Positions 55,302-64,000 of a stretch of DNA of 64,000 bases are shown one piece after another (position 1 is the first letter of the stretch; each line of letters starts with the position of its first letter). The translations under genes and the position numbers were made by a program. The DNA is from Loktanella sp. PT4BL. GTDB taxonomy: Bacteria > Pseudomonadota > Alphaproteobacteria > Rhodobacterales > Rhodobacteraceae. Below the pieces are notes generated by a model that saw nothing but the letters and a program-made list of their open reading frames with translations, ran no database searches and was not told the origin of the DNA. The stretch covers positions 682,001 through 746,000 of the forward strand of contig NZ_QJJL01000001.1 of the NCBI RefSeq assembly GCF_003201935.1. The letters run 5' to 3'.

Positions 55302-55880
55302 ATGCCTGCACTGGCCCCCACGAAAATCAGCGGTGAAGTTGTCTGGATCGGCCATGTGCCTGACCGACTTGCTTCGTTGCGCTCGCAAGCGGCGGATATG
55401 GCAGAACTGACCTATGCGGGTATTCCGGGTGAAGTGCATGGTGGGCTGACGCGCCCATCCTGTAGCCGTGTTCTAAGCCAGTATCCGCGCAACACCGAAA
55501 TCCGCAACGTGCGCCAACTGTCGGTAGTCTCTGCCGAGGAACTGGCCGAGATTGCTGCGGATTGCGGGTTGGAAACGCTGGACCCTGCGCTGATCGGCGC
55601 GTCTTTGGTGATTGGCGGTATCCCTGACTTTAGTCACCTGCCCCCTTCATCGCGGCTGCAATTCGCGGACGGGTCCATGATTGTTGTTGATATGCAGAAC
55701 CGCCCCTGCCATCTGCCCGCCAAGGTGATCAATGCCGACCATCCCGGTGCAGGCGACAAATTCAAAACCGCGGCGAAAGGCAAACGCGGCGTGACGGCTT
55801 GGGTCGAACGTGAAGGGAAAATCCATCTGGGTGATACCGTTACGTTGCATATCCCTGACCAACGCCCATGGGCCCCTTAG
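55302..55880 (+). CDS. MOSC-domain protein
   Basis: A 192-aa protein with MOSC-like sequence: GEVHGGLTRPSCSRVLSQYPRNTEIRNVRQLSVVSAEELAEIA and the RPCHLPAKVI segment that resembles the conserved Cys region of molybdenum-cofactor sulfurases. MOSC proteins carry sulfur or molybdenum cofactor-linked substrates. GAGGAGC precedes the ATG. It lies alone between ftsH and fhs; its substrate is unknown. Confidence 0.82.
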   Translation: MPALAPTKISGEVVWIGHVPDRLASLRSQAADMAELTYAGIPGEVHGGLTRPSCSRVLSQYPRNTEIRNVRQLSVVSAEELAEIAADCGLETLDPALIGASLVIGGIPDFSHLPPSSRLQFADGSMIVVDMQNRPCHLPAKVINADHPGAGDKFKTAAKGKRGVTAWVEREGKIHLGDTVTLHIPDQRPWAP

Positions 55881-56022
55881 GTTTCCCATCCGACACAAGC
55901 AGACGGACTGCCGACGATTCCGGCGGTGAATATGTCGCAATCACAGTGCATGGGGTGATAACCAAGCGATAGAAGCGATCAGGGACACACACGGCAATTG
56001 CCAAGAAATGGGTAAGGTTTTC

Positions 56023-57699
56023 ATGGAATATAAGTCTGATATCGAGATCGCGCGCGCCGCACATAAGCGCCCAATTCAGGAAATCGGTGCGAAGCTGGGC
56101 ATCGAGAGCGACGATCTGCTGCCCTATGGCCACGACAAAGCAAAGGTCAGCCAGCGACTGATCAACGCGGTACAAGACCGCCCCGATGGCAAGCTGATCC
56201 TTGTCACTGCAATCAACCCGACACCTGCGGGCGAGGGCAAGACAACCACGACTGTGGGTCTCGGCGACGGTCTCAATGCCATCGGCAAGAAGGCCGCGGT
56301 TTGTATTCGCGAAGCCTCGCTCGGGCCGTGTTTCGGTATGAAGGGCGGCGCTGCGGGAGGTGGTTACGCGCAGGTCGTTCCGATGGAAGACATGAACCTC
56401 CATTTCACAGGCGATTTCCATGCGATCACCTCGGCGCATAACCTGCTGTCGGCGATGATTGATAACCACATCTACTGGGGCAATGAACTCGAGATTGATA
56501 TCCGCCGTGTGGTGTGGCGGCGCGTGCTGGACATGAACGACCGCGCTTTGCGTCAGATCACGACGTCTTTGGGCGGTGTGGCCAACGGCTTCCCGCGTGA
56601 AGCAGGATTTGACATCACTGTGGCATCCGAGGTCATGGCGATCCTGTGCTTGGCCCGCAATCTGGACGATCTGCAAAAGCGGCTGGGCGATATCATCGTG
56701 GCCTACCGCCGCGACCGCACCCCTGTCTACTGCCGTGACATCAAGGCCGATGGCGCGATGACGGTGCTGCTGAAAGACGCGATGCAGCCGAACCTTGTGC
56801 AGACACTCGAAAACAATCCCGCCTTTGTGCATGGCGGACCTTTTGCCAATATCGCGCATGGGTGCAACTCGGTCACCGCGACAACAACTGCACTGAAGTT
56901 GGCGGACTATGTCGTCACAGAGGCAGGTTTCGGTGCCGATCTGGGTGCCGAGAAATTCATGAACATCAAATGCCGCAAGGCTGGCATCGCACCGTCTTGC
57001 GTGGTGGTTGTGGCCACGGTGCGCGCGATGAAAATGAACGGGGGCGTTGCCAAGGCCGACCTTGGGACAGAGAACGTCGCGGCGGTCGAGGCGGGATGCG
57101 CCAACCTTGGCCGGCACATCGAGAACGTCAAATCCTTTGGCGTACCGGTCGTCGTGGCGATTAACCACTTTGTCACCGACACCGATGCAGAGGTTGAAGC
57201 GGTCAAAGCCTATGTCGCAACCCAAGGGTCCGAGGCGATCCTGTGCAAGCACTGGGCGCTGGGATCAGAAGGCACCAAGGACCTTGCCACGCGCGTTGCC
57301 CAGATTGCCGACGCAGGTGAAGCGAATTTCGCACCGATCTATCCCGATGACATGAGCCTTTTTGACAAGATCGACACGATTGCCAAGAAAATCTACCGCG
57401 CTGATGGTGTTGTTGTTGATGGCAAAATTCGCGAGCAGTTGAAGACGTGGGAAGAGCAGGGATACGGCAATCTGCCGGTCTGTATGGCCAAGACACAATA
57501 CAGCTTTACCACCGATCCCACCCAGCGCGGTGCGCCGACAGGGTTCTCGGTACCGGTCCGCGAGGTGCGTTTGAGCGCCGGTGCCGGCTTCATCGTTGCC
57601 ATCTGCGGTGAGATCATGACCATGCCGGGCCTGCCGCGTGTGCCTTCGGCCGAGCAGATCATGCTGAATGATGCAGGCGAGATCGAAGGGCTGTTCTAA
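56023..57699 (+). CDS. fhs: Formate-tetrahydrofolate ligase
   Basis: A 558-aa cytoplasmic enzyme that makes 10-formyl-THF from formate, THF and ATP. The nucleotide motif [18 protein letters not shown] is near residue 66, with [13 protein letters not shown] and family-specific [30 protein letters not shown]. Start ATG 56023 has TAAGG upstream and gives the usual length; an ATG five codons earlier is weaker. folD follows after a hairpin, so the pair supplies and interconverts one-carbon units; formate oxidation or methylotrophic use in Roseobacters is one possible role. Confidence 0.96.
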   Translation: MEYKSDIEIARAAHKRPIQEIGAKLGIESDDLLPYGHDKAKVSQRLINAVQDRPDGKLILVTAINPTPAGEGKTTTTVGLGDGLNAIGKKAAVCIREASLGPCFGMKGGAAGGGYAQVVPMEDMNLHFTGDFHAITSAHNLLSAMIDNHIYWGNELEIDIRRVVWRRVLDMNDRALRQITTSLGGVANGFPREAGFDITVASEVMAILCLARNLDDLQKRLGDIIVAYRRDRTPVYCRDIKADGAMTVLLKDAMQPNLVQTLENNPAFVHGGPFANIAHGCNSVTATTTALKLADYVVTEAGFGADLGAEKFMNIKCRKAGIAPSCVVVVATVRAMKMNGGVAKADLGTENVAAVEAGCANLGRHIENVKSFGVPVVVAINHFVTDTDAEVEAVKAYVATQGSEAILCKHWALGSEGTKDLATRVAQIADAGEANFAPIYPDDMSLFDKIDTIAKKIYRADGVVVDGKIREQLKTWEEQGYGNLPVCMAKTQYSFTTDPTQRGAPTGFSVPVREVRLSAGAGFIVAICGEIMTMPGLPRVPSAEQIMLNDAGEIEGLF

Positions 57700-57706
57700 C
57701 TGATAC

Positions 57707-57727
57707 GGGCGGGGCCATGCCCCGCCC
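57707..57727 (+). terminator. Hairpin between fhs and folD
   Basis: GGGCGGGGC and GCCCCGCCC pair perfectly around CAT, seven bases after the fhs stop codon. Only ATTT follows, so it may be a weak terminator or attenuator between the two co-directional folate genes. Confidence 0.6.
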
Positions 57728-57759
57728 ATTTCCTATCCGACCAACAAAGAGAAGACGTA

Positions 57760-58653
57760 ATGACAGCAACAGTAATTGACGGAAAAGCCTTTGCCGCAAA
57801 GGTCCGCGGGCAAGTCGCCGACGGTGTGGCCAAGCTGAAGGCCGATCATGGCATCACCCCCGGTCTGGCTGTTGTTCTGGTGGGCGAGGACCCTGCCAGC
57901 CAGGTCTATGTCCGGTCAAAGGGCAAGATGACCGTCGAGGTCGGGATGGCGTCTTTCGAGCACCGGTTGGATGCAGACACCTCCGAGGCGGATTTGCTGG
58001 CGCTGATTGCGCAGTTGAACGATGATCCTGCTGTGCATGGTATTCTGGTGCAACTTCCGCTGCCCAAGCATCTCAACAGCGATCTGGTGATTAACAGCAT
58101 TGATCCGGCCAAGGACGTTGATGGCTTCCATATCTCGAACGTGGGCTTGTTGGGTACGGGGCAGAAAAGCATGGTGCCGTGTACGCCTTTGGGCAGTTTG
58201 ATGATGCTGCGCGATCATCATGGGTCCTTGTCGGGGATGAATGCCGTTGTGATCGGCCGCTCGAATATCGTGGGCAAACCGATGGCGCAGCTTTTGTTGA
58301 ATGACAGTTGCACCGTCACAATCGCCCATAGCCGGACCAAGGATTTGCCCGATGTCGTGCGACGGGCCGATATTGTAGTGGCCGCTGTGGGGCGTCCGCA
58401 GATGGTCACGGGCGACTGGATCAAACCGGGTGCCACAGTGATTGATGTGGGCATCAACCGGATCGATAAGCCCGAAGGCGGCACCCGTCTGGTGGGGGAT
58501 GCGGATTACGACAGTTGCGCCGCCGTCGCCGGTGCAATTACCCCCGTGCCTGGTGGCGTGGGGCCGATGACGATTGCCTGTCTGCTGGCCAATACGCTGA
58601 CCGCCTGTTGCCGCGCCAACGGGTTGGCCGAGCCGGAGGGTCTGACCGCTTAA
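57760..58653 (+). CDS. folD: Bifunctional methylene-THF dehydrogenase/methenyl-THF cyclohydrolase
   Basis: A 297-aa cytoplasmic enzyme interconverting 5,10-methylene-, methenyl- and 10-formyl-THF. Signatures are [15 protein letters not shown] near residue 48 with the catalytic Lys, QLPLPKHLN near 100, [11 protein letters not shown] near 148, and [16 protein letters not shown] near 167. It ends with a 4-bp overlap of the convergent pdeM stop. Together with fhs it forms a one-carbon unit. Confidence 0.97.
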   Translation: MTATVIDGKAFAAKVRGQVADGVAKLKADHGITPGLAVVLVGEDPASQVYVRSKGKMTVEVGMASFEHRLDADTSEADLLALIAQLNDDPAVHGILVQLPLPKHLNSDLVINSIDPAKDVDGFHISNVGLLGTGQKSMVPCTPLGSLMMLRDHHGSLSGMNAVVIGRSNIVGKPMAQLLLNDSCTVTIAHSRTKDLPDVVRRADIVVAAVGRPQMVTGDWIKPGATVIDVGINRIDKPEGGTRLVGDADYDSCAAVAGAITPVPGGVGPMTIACLLANTLTACCRANGLAEPEGLTA

Positions 58654-59291
58654 ACGGGCACAGGTATGGCTTTGTGCCCTGTCATGATCGCGATGATCTG
58701 TCCGCTAAAGAGTTTGCGCAAGTCTGCGGCTTGGCTGGAGAGCCCGCCCGTATAGGCGCCATAGGCGGGCATGATCAGCCTGTGCGCATCATAAAGGAAC
58801 GCCGGCCTGCTGCGCCCTGCAACGCGGTGTTTGGGGTGATAGTGACCTGACACCTCGGCTGTTTCCGCCGTAGCTATATGGCGGAAGATGAGTGTGCCAA
58901 TAGTCATTTGCGACCGATGTGTTCCGCCAAGGTCAACCGGACCCGGATCGTGATTTCCCTCGATCCACACCCATGATTTGCCTGCCTGCAAACGTGTCAG
59001 CCAAAGCCGCGCATCCTCATCAAGGCTGTTGGCGGCATCAAGGTCGTCGAAGCTGTCTCCGAGGCAGATCACCTGTCGGGGTTGGGTCGTGGTGATATCG
59101 GTTTCCAGCTTTTGCAGGGTCTCCTGCACCTCATAAGGGGGCAACATCACGCCGCTGCGCCGCGCGATCCGTTCGGATTTACCAAGATGCAGGTCAGAGA
59201 CGCAAAGTACTGCGTGTTCAGGCAAATACAGCGCACCCGAGGGCAGGGCGCAGCATCGGGTTCCGCAAAAATCAAAGTTATATGCGTTCAT
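58650..59291 (-). CDS. pdeM: Ligase-associated DNA-repair endonuclease PdeM
   Basis: A 213-aa calcineurin-like metallophosphoesterase. Metal-site motifs are [17 protein letters not shown] near residue 30, [12 protein letters not shown] near 75, WIEGNHDPG near 109 and [10 protein letters not shown] near 148. It matches the PdeM family of the ligase-associated repair set. The DEXH helicase lies 38 bp upstream, as expected, but neither the ATP-dependent ligase nor the MBL-fold exonuclease of the usual four-gene set is beside it. Confidence 0.9.
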   Translation of the reverse strand: MNAYNFDFCGTRCCALPSGALYLPEHAVLCVSDLHLGKSERIARRSGVMLPPYEVQETLQKLETDITTTQPRQVICLGDSFDDLDAANSLDEDARLWLTRLQAGKSWVWIEGNHDPGPVDLGGTHRSQMTIGTLIFRHIATAETAEVSGHYHPKHRVAGRSRPAFLYDAHRLIMPAYGAYTGGLSSQAADLRKLFSGQIIAIMTGHKAIPVPV

Positions 59292-59329
59292 GCTCTGTTC
59301 TTGGGGTAAGTCCTACGCGAGTTCAAGCG

Positions 59330-61735
59330 TCAAAGCGATGACACGCCAGCGGCAGCCATCAGTCGGGCGGCCTCTTCCTCCATCAGGCGTTCCCGGCCCG
59401 CGCCCGCAACGGCGATCCGCCCCTGTTCAAGGAACATGGGTAGGGAAAGCGGGGTCACGCGGTCAAGGTTCAGGTGGTCGATGCGACCTGCGGTGCGTGT
59501 CAGCATTTCTTCGATCCGGCCAAAATCGACCAGCCCGCGCATGGCCTCTTCGCGGGTGATGCGCAGCATGAGGTGATCGGGATCGTATTTGGACAGGGTG
59601 TCATAGAGAATATCGGAGGAAAACGTGGCCTGTCGCCCGCTCTTGCGGGCTTGGGGCAGGTTGCGTTCAATCAGACCGGCAATCGTGGCCGCACCACGGA
59701 ATGTGCGTTTCATCACCGCATTGCCAGACAACCACGTTTCAAAATCCGCGCGCATATTGTCGGGTTGCAGCAAGGGGGTCGGGTCCGTGACAGGATCAAG
59801 GCCCCAGATCAGTGTGGCATAGTCCGTTGCGACAAAACCCATGGGATGCAGGTTCAACTCTTCCATGCGCTGCGTGACAAGCATGCCAAGGGTCTGCATC
59901 GCGTTACGACCCGCGAAACCATAGACGCACAGATGGTGGCGGCCTTCGTGCGGGAAGCTTTCCACCAGAATACGGTCCGCCTCGGGCAGTTTTGAGAATT
60001 TACGCTGCAGGCCAAGCCATTCAGCGGTATGTGCGGGCAGTTCGGGCCAGTCGGCTTGGTCGAACATGCGCAAAATACGCTGCGAGAGCTGCGTAGAGTT
60101 GGCGAATTTCGTGCCCATGAAGGTGGCGATTTTCGGCGTTTTATCAGCGCGGCGCGATACCTCGACTGTCATTTCCTTCAGGTTCTCGTAGCGGACAACT
60201 TGTCCGCCGATAAGGAAAGTATCACCGGGGGTCAGGGTGGCAGCGAAAGCCTCTTCGACCTCGCCCAAGGGTTTGTAATTGCCCTTCATGCGCACCTTGA
60301 GGGTATCTGTGTCCTGAATGGTTCCGATGTTCATGCGGATACGTTGCGCCGCCCGCGGGTCGCGCAACTGCCAGCGTCCGTCTGCGGTTTGGAGCAGGCG
60401 TTTCCATTTGTCATAGGCGCGCAGGGCATAGCCGCCGGTGGCGCAGAAATCGAGACAGTCATCAAAGGCTGCGCGCGACAGATCACGGTAGGCGCCGACA
60501 GTCCTGATTTCGCGGTAAAGCGCATCTGCGTCGAAAGGTCCGGCGCAAGCGGTGATCAGGATATGTTGGCACAGCACGTCGCGGGGGCCGCCACCTTTGG
60601 GGTCACCGTCAAGGTCATGGGCTTTGACAGCCTCAAGTGCGGCGATGCATTCGACCACTTCAAAGCGGTTGGCAGGGACCAAAAGCGCCTTGGAGGGGGC
60701 GTTATAGCGGTGGTTGGCGCGGCCGATACGTTGCACCAGCCGTTTGACGTTCTTGGGCGCGCCGACCTGTATCACCAGATCCACATCGCCCCAGTCGATC
60801 CCCAGATCGAGCGAGCCTGTGCAGACAATGGCGCGCAACTGCCCTGCGACCATCGCTGCCTCAACCCGTTCGCGTTGTTCGCGGGCAAGACTGCCGTGGT
60901 GGATGCCGATGGGCAGGTCGTCGGTATTGGCAAGCCAGAGGTTGTGAAAGAAAATCTCGGCCTGGGCGCGGGTGTTGTGAAAGATCAGCGTCGTTTTGTG
61001 TTTCTTGACCTCTTCGAGCACGGCAGGGATCGCATATTTCGCGCCGCCGCCGGACCATGGTGGTCTCTCTTGCGTGACCAGCATCGCGATATCCGGATCA
61101 GGGCCGGGATCGGCGTTGATGATGTCGCAAGGATCGGGGTGGCGGGTAAGTTGGCGCGCGATGGCGGCCGGATCTTCCACTGTTGCGGAAAGGCCTACCC
61201 GCCGCAGGTCAGGGGCAAGGGTTTGCAGGCGGCTGAGGGCGAGCATGAGTTGATCGCCACGTTTGCTCTCGGCCAGTGCATGGATCTCATCGACGATAAT
61301 GCGCTGCAGGCCTTTGAAGATGCGCGGCGCGTCCTCATAGCTTGTCAGCAGGGCGAGAGATTCGGGCGTCGTCAGCAGGATATGGGGCGGGTCGGCGCGT
61401 TGGCGGCGTTTTTGGGTGTAAGTGGTATCGCCTGTGCGGTCCTCAATCCGGATGGGCAGACCCATTTCTTCGACAGGGCGGCGCAGGTTCCGTTTGATGT
61501 CAGCGGCAAGTGCTTTGAGCGGGGAGACGTAGAGGGTGTGTAGGCCTTCGTGCCTGCCGTCTGCCAGTTCGATCAGGGAGGGCAGGAATCCGGCCAGTGT
61601 CTTGCCGCCACCCGTGGGTGCGATCAGCATCAAGGCAGGGCTTGCCGCCTGATCAAGCATGGCCTGTTGATGCGGGTGGATGGTCCAGCCGCGGGAGGTG
61701 AACCAATCTTGGAAAATGGGGGGCAGGGCGGTCAT
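59330..61735 (-). CDS. Ligase-associated DEXH-box helicase (Lhr-like)
   Basis: An 801-aa SF2 helicase of the Lhr-type repair group. It has Walker A APTGGGKT at residues 39-46, the DEIH box IIVDEIHALAESKRG near 143, motif VI GRANHRYNAPSKALLVP near 340, and a long C-terminal region (about 440-801) with winged-helix-like parts characteristic of Lhr cores. It is likely part of the same DNA-damage operon as pdeM, which is transcribed after it. Confidence 0.92.
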   Translation of the reverse strand: MTALPPIFQDWFTSRGWTIHPHQQAMLDQAASPALMLIAPTGGGKTLAGFLPSLIELADGRHEGLHTLYVSPLKALAADIKRNLRRPVEEMGLPIRIEDRTGDTTYTQKRRQRADPPHILLTTPESLALLTSYEDAPRIFKGLQRIIVDEIHALAESKRGDQLMLALSRLQTLAPDLRRVGLSATVEDPAAIARQLTRHPDPCDIINADPGPDPDIAMLVTQERPPWSGGGAKYAIPAVLEEVKKHKTTLIFHNTRAQAEIFFHNLWLANTDDLPIGIHHGSLAREQRERVEAAMVAGQLRAIVCTGSLDLGIDWGDVDLVIQVGAPKNVKRLVQRIGRANHRYNAPSKALLVPANRFEVVECIAALEAVKAHDLDGDPKGGGPRDVLCQHILITACAGPFDADALYREIRTVGAYRDLSRAAFDDCLDFCATGGYALRAYDKWKRLLQTADGRWQLRDPRAAQRIRMNIGTIQDTDTLKVRMKGNYKPLGEVEEAFAATLTPGDTFLIGGQVVRYENLKEMTVEVSRRADKTPKIATFMGTKFANSTQLSQRILRMFDQADWPELPAHTAEWLGLQRKFSKLPEADRILVESFPHEGRHHLCVYGFAGRNAMQTLGMLVTQRMEELNLHPMGFVATDYATLIWGLDPVTDPTPLLQPDNMRADFETWLSGNAVMKRTFRGAATIAGLIERNLPQARKSGRQATFSSDILYDTLSKYDPDHLMLRITREEAMRGLVDFGRIEEMLTRTAGRIDHLNLDRVTPLSLPMFLEQGRIAVAGAGRERLMEEEAARLMAAAGVSSL

Positions 61736-61759
61736 GCTGCTAAGGTGACGTGCAGGGAC

Positions 61760-61777
61760 GGTGCGTCAAGACGCACC
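61760..61777. repeat. 18-bp palindrome related to the one at 19906
   Basis: GGTGCGTC, AA, GACGCACC, followed by TTACG. It shares the GGTG..TC-AA-GA..CACCTTAC pattern with the 26-bp palindrome at 19906-19931, with compensating arm changes. It lies between the helicase start and the AAA gene end, close to a separate terminator. Confidence 0.65.
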
Positions 61778-61806
61778 TTACGTTTTGAACGCCAAGCAAT
61801 GAAGAA

Positions 61807-61824
61807 GGCCCCCATGAGGGGGCC
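61807..61824 (-). terminator. Terminator downstream of the AAA ATPase gene
   Basis: GGCCCCC and GGGGGCC pair around ATGA, 15 bp after the AAA ATPase stop codon. On the minus strand TTCTTCATT follows, giving a moderate T-rich tail. Confidence 0.8.
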
Positions 61825-61838
61825 AATTCCGGGAAATG

Positions 61839-63149
61839 CTAGTGAACGATATCTTCTTCTTTCACGAACATGTTGGCCCATGCGCGGTCAATCAGCTCGG
61901 GTGACATCTGGTAAGGAATGCCCTCGAACTCGCAGATCGAGATCATCTGGTCGATCAGGAAGATCGGCTGATAGTTCGCGTAGACGTTGTCGATTTCCGG
62001 ATAGCGGACGTTCAGCAGATGCACGAGCGTATCCTCGTCCAGTGGCATCTTGCGCTTGCGTGCGACCATCGCAAAAATCTTGAGGAAGTCTTCCTGATTT
62101 GGGCCGTCAATCTTGATCTTGTAGAAAATACGGCGGAGGGCCGCTTTATCGAAGATCGCGTTGGGGTGGAAGTTGGTCGAGAACACAACGAGCGTATCGA
62201 AGGGCACTTCGAACTTTTCACCTGATTGCAGCGCAAGAATGTCCTTGTTTTCTTCCAGCGGAACAATCCAGCGGTTCACGAGCGTCTGCGGTGGTTCGGC
62301 CTGACGGCCAAGGTCGTCCACGATAAAGATGCCGCCGGTTGATTTCAGCTGCAAAGGCGCCTGATAGGTCCGCGCGGTCGGGTTATAGACAAGGTCGAGC
62401 ATCGACAGCGACAATTCACCACCGGTAATCACGGTGGGGCGTTCGCAACGCACATAGCGGGTGTCAAAGCGGCCAGACGTGCGGCGCAGGCTGTTGGGAT
62501 CATCCACGTCGTCTTCAGCCGCGCTGTGGACGATCGGGTCATAAACGGTGATGACCTGACCGGAATATTCGATCGCGCGAGGCACATAGATTTTATCGCC
62601 CAATGCGTCACGGATACCGTTCGAGATCGAGGACTTACCGTTACCGGGTGGCCCGTACATCAGGATCGAACGACCGGCACTGACTGCCGGACCGAGGTTG
62701 GACAACAGGTCTTCCGGCAGAACAAGGTGCCCCATAGCCGTCTGCAACTGGTCGCGGGTCAACTGGATGTTGCGGATTGACTGGCGTTGGATCTGCTGGC
62801 GATAGATATCAAGGGGCACAGGCATCGCGCCGTAGTACTCTGACTGGCCAAGCGCATCGAGTGCGCGCGCACGGCCTGCGTCGGTCAGTTGATAGCCCAT
62901 TTCGTTGCCGCTATTGGCGTTCAGTGTACCAGTCGCTTCCAGCAGCAACTGGCCCCGTGCCATGTCAACCAGTTCCTGCGTAACAGGAATCGGCAGGCAA
63001 ATGGCGCGGCTGATCGTCGATACCAGATCGAGGTTCATGCGGAACATCGTCTTGATCAAGATGTCGCGCATCATGGCCATTGGCAAAAGCATGGCTTCGA
63101 GGCTGCGCGGCGCCGGAGGCGCCATTACACCGTTTGTTTGCACATTCAT
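61839..63149 (-). CDS. AAA-family ATPase next to tad genes
   Basis: A 436-aa cytoplasmic ATPase of unknown role. The N-terminal part (1-150) is helical and carries YQLTDAGRARALDALGQSEY, winged-helix-like. Walker A GPPGNGKSS is at 166-174, Walker B GIFIVDDLGRQ near 275, a sensor-like FSTNFHPN near 325 and an arginine-finger-like LRRIFYKIKI. I recall similar proteins next to tad/cpa loci; no function is established to my knowledge. It is followed by the helicase gene after a terminator and preceded by cpaA. Confidence 0.82.
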   Translation of the reverse strand: MNVQTNGVMAPPAPRSLEAMLLPMAMMRDILIKTMFRMNLDLVSTISRAICLPIPVTQELVDMARGQLLLEATGTLNANSGNEMGYQLTDAGRARALDALGQSEYYGAMPVPLDIYRQQIQRQSIRNIQLTRDQLQTAMGHLVLPEDLLSNLGPAVSAGRSILMYGPPGNGKSSISNGIRDALGDKIYVPRAIEYSGQVITVYDPIVHSAAEDDVDDPNSLRRTSGRFDTRYVRCERPTVITGGELSLSMLDLVYNPTARTYQAPLQLKSTGGIFIVDDLGRQAEPPQTLVNRWIVPLEENKDILALQSGEKFEVPFDTLVVFSTNFHPNAIFDKAALRRIFYKIKIDGPNQEDFLKIFAMVARKRKMPLDEDTLVHLLNVRYPEIDNVYANYQPIFLIDQMISICEFEGIPYQMSPELIDRAWANMFVKEEDIVH

Positions 63150-63273
63150 GTCAGGTCCCGCCCATCAAAATCACATCCTGGCCGCAGACTCAGCGGCAGT
63201 TGCCGTCGAGTGTAGTGGAAACTATGGCAAAATAGTGGATAAACATGTGCCTGTCCAAGGCATTGACCGAGTT

Positions 63274-63759
63274 TCAGAGATAAACTGCGGCGAGCACAAG
63301 ATATAGTACAAGCGTCATGCTTAACGGGAAGCCCTTCGGGAAATACCGACCGGCATTCCAGCTCTTCCACCCAGCCACAGGCCGTTTGAGCGGTGTCAGG
63401 CGAAACAATGTGTGCACGACCAATGCCCCCAGGAGGCTGGCTGCGAAAACACGTAAGATCACGTCGATATCGGACATGACAAAGAAGGGGGCCATTGCTG
63501 CGATCAGTTTGGCGTCCCCGCCGCCCATAACACGCAAGGCCCAAAGCGCCATACAGACCACCAGTGCGACTGGAAAGTGTAGCCATTGCCACAGATACAT
63601 TTCCCATCCAAAGGCAAAAGGCCCGAGCACCGCGTAGACGACAAGCATGACAGCCACCGTTCTATTGGTGATCTTCATGTCACGCATGTCGTTCCATGAA
63701 ATGAACAATGCCAGCGGAATGACGGCCGGAAGGAACCAGTAGGCGGCGTAGGCAGTCAT
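63274..63759 (-). CDS. cpaA: Prepilin peptidase, CpaA/TadV family
   Basis: A 161-aa inner-membrane aspartic peptidase that matures Flp-type pilin. The two active Asp residues are in WNDMRDMKITNR (Asp24 or Asp27) and GGGDAKLIAAM (Asp82). There are about five hydrophobic helices, and the length matches the short A24 family without an N-methylation domain. It lies between the AAA gene and a TPR gene on the same strand, 12 bp from the latter. Confidence 0.9.
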   Translation of the reverse strand: MTAYAAYWFLPAVIPLALFISWNDMRDMKITNRTVAVMLVVYAVLGPFAFGWEMYLWQWLHFPVALVVCMALWALRVMGGGDAKLIAAMAPFFVMSDIDVILRVFAASLLGALVVHTLFRLTPLKRPVAGWKSWNAGRYFPKGFPLSMTLVLYLVLAAVYL

Positions 63760-63771
63760 TCCTGATTGTGC

Positions 63772-64000
63772 CTAGTTGCCAGTATTGTTTTCAAGAGCTT
63801 CCAGTGCGCGGACAGCTTCCTCGAAATATTGGGGATGCGTATTGATCGCGTCATTCAACAGCGATTTGCCGATTGTGATGTCGTTTTGCTTGATCGCGGC
63901 AAGTGCCATTGTGTGCATCAACTGGGCGCGCTCGATCTGGGTCATCGGAATGACAGGGATCGCGTAGTTCCGCTGTGCACCACGGGCCAACACGAGGTTG
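63772..64000 (-). CDS. tadD: TPR protein, probable TadD, C-terminal part
   Basis: Partial gene, open to the window edge. The visible 75 residues end with a TPR-like RAQLMHTMALAAIKQNDITIGKSLLNDAINTHPQYFEEAVRALEALE. The frame continues without a stop codon (NLVLARGAQRNYAIPVIPM), so a start inside the window at a GTG is unlikely. TadD is a TPR pilotin-type lipoprotein of tad loci; the assignment rests on the cpaA neighbour and the repeat. Confidence 0.65.
   Translation of the reverse strand, partial: NLVLARGAQRNYAIPVIPMTQIERAQLMHTMALAAIKQNDITIGKSLLNDAINTHPQYFEEAVRALEALENNTGN

Noticed and set aside
55840-57252. 470-codon open frame on the minus strand
   Set aside because: Antisense to fhs; His/Arg-rich shadow without motifs.
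60029-61543. 504-codon open frame on the plus strand
   Set aside because: Antisense to the Lhr-like helicase, whose motifs are unambiguous; no domain is visible in the shadow frame.

Overview
The window comes from an alphaproteobacterium of the Rhodobacteraceae, most likely the marine Roseobacter group. Supporting signs are the FnrL-type regulator beside ccoNOQP, Lrp divergent from trxB, a fused ATP sulfurylase/APS kinase, the carboxyspermidine route (dehydrogenase plus nspC), DUF1127, DUF1150 and DUF1636 small proteins, and a tad-pilus edge. Genes are tightly packed with many 4-bp ATGA overlaps. There is no tRNA, rRNA, CRISPR array, insertion sequence or prophage, so this is chromosomal backbone with small accessory patches. 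The genus cannot be fixed from the sequence alone.

Layout. 1-3.3 kb (minus): a cobalamin-riboswitch operon, DUF1636 protein then ATPase, binding protein and permease of a BtuFCD-like importer, cut by the window edge. 3.4-9.7 kb: a small membrane protein, a GMC oxidoreductase and a divergent TRAP transporter (dctPQM) with an IclR regulator, together a probable uptake/catabolic cassette of unknown substrate. 9.8-15.1 kb: fnrL, a universal stress protein and ccoNOQP (cbb3 oxidase), with two FNR boxes. 15.2-29.7 kb: a Hint-domain protein, lrp/trxB, sat-cysC, hsp20, purEK, a lipase-like hydrolase, a DMT exporter, a dehydrogenase, the carboxyspermidine pair, and groESL under a CIRCE element. 29.9-34.1 kb (minus): ccoGHIS, the cbb3 assembly genes, with a third FNR box. 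34.2-43.1 kb: a second Hint protein, DUF924, a beta-barrel autotransporter-like protein, an MFS transporter, msrA, an SGNH hydrolase, prmA and small proteins. 43.4-55.2 kb (plus): ruvCAB, an unknown gene, ybgC, tolQRAB, pal, cpoB, tilS and ftsH. 55.3-58.7 kb: a MOSC protein, fhs and folD. 58.6-61.7 kb (minus): pdeM and a DEXH helicase of the ligase-associated repair family. 61.8-64 kb (minus): an AAA ATPase, a CpaA-type prepilin peptidase and the C-terminal part of a TPR protein, the edge of a tad locus.

How the parts work together. FnrL senses low oxygen and should act on the boxes before usp, ccoN and ccoG, coordinating the high-affinity oxidase with its copper and redox maturation proteins. 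The two cco clusters face each other, and a single inversion of the interval between them would restore the usual contiguous ccoNOQP-ccoGHIS order. The Tol-Pal block supports envelope constriction and outer-membrane integrity, while groESL, hsp20 and ftsH cover protein quality control.

Most of the window is well-known housekeeping. The best candidates for something less described are the riboswitch-controlled DUF1636 gene with a hairpin over its Shine-Dalgarno site, the two divergent Hint-domain paralogs next to the two cco clusters, the apparent cco inversion, a pair of related short palindromes, and the conserved-looking unknown gene between ruvB and ybgC. I saw no convincing new defence or mobile system.
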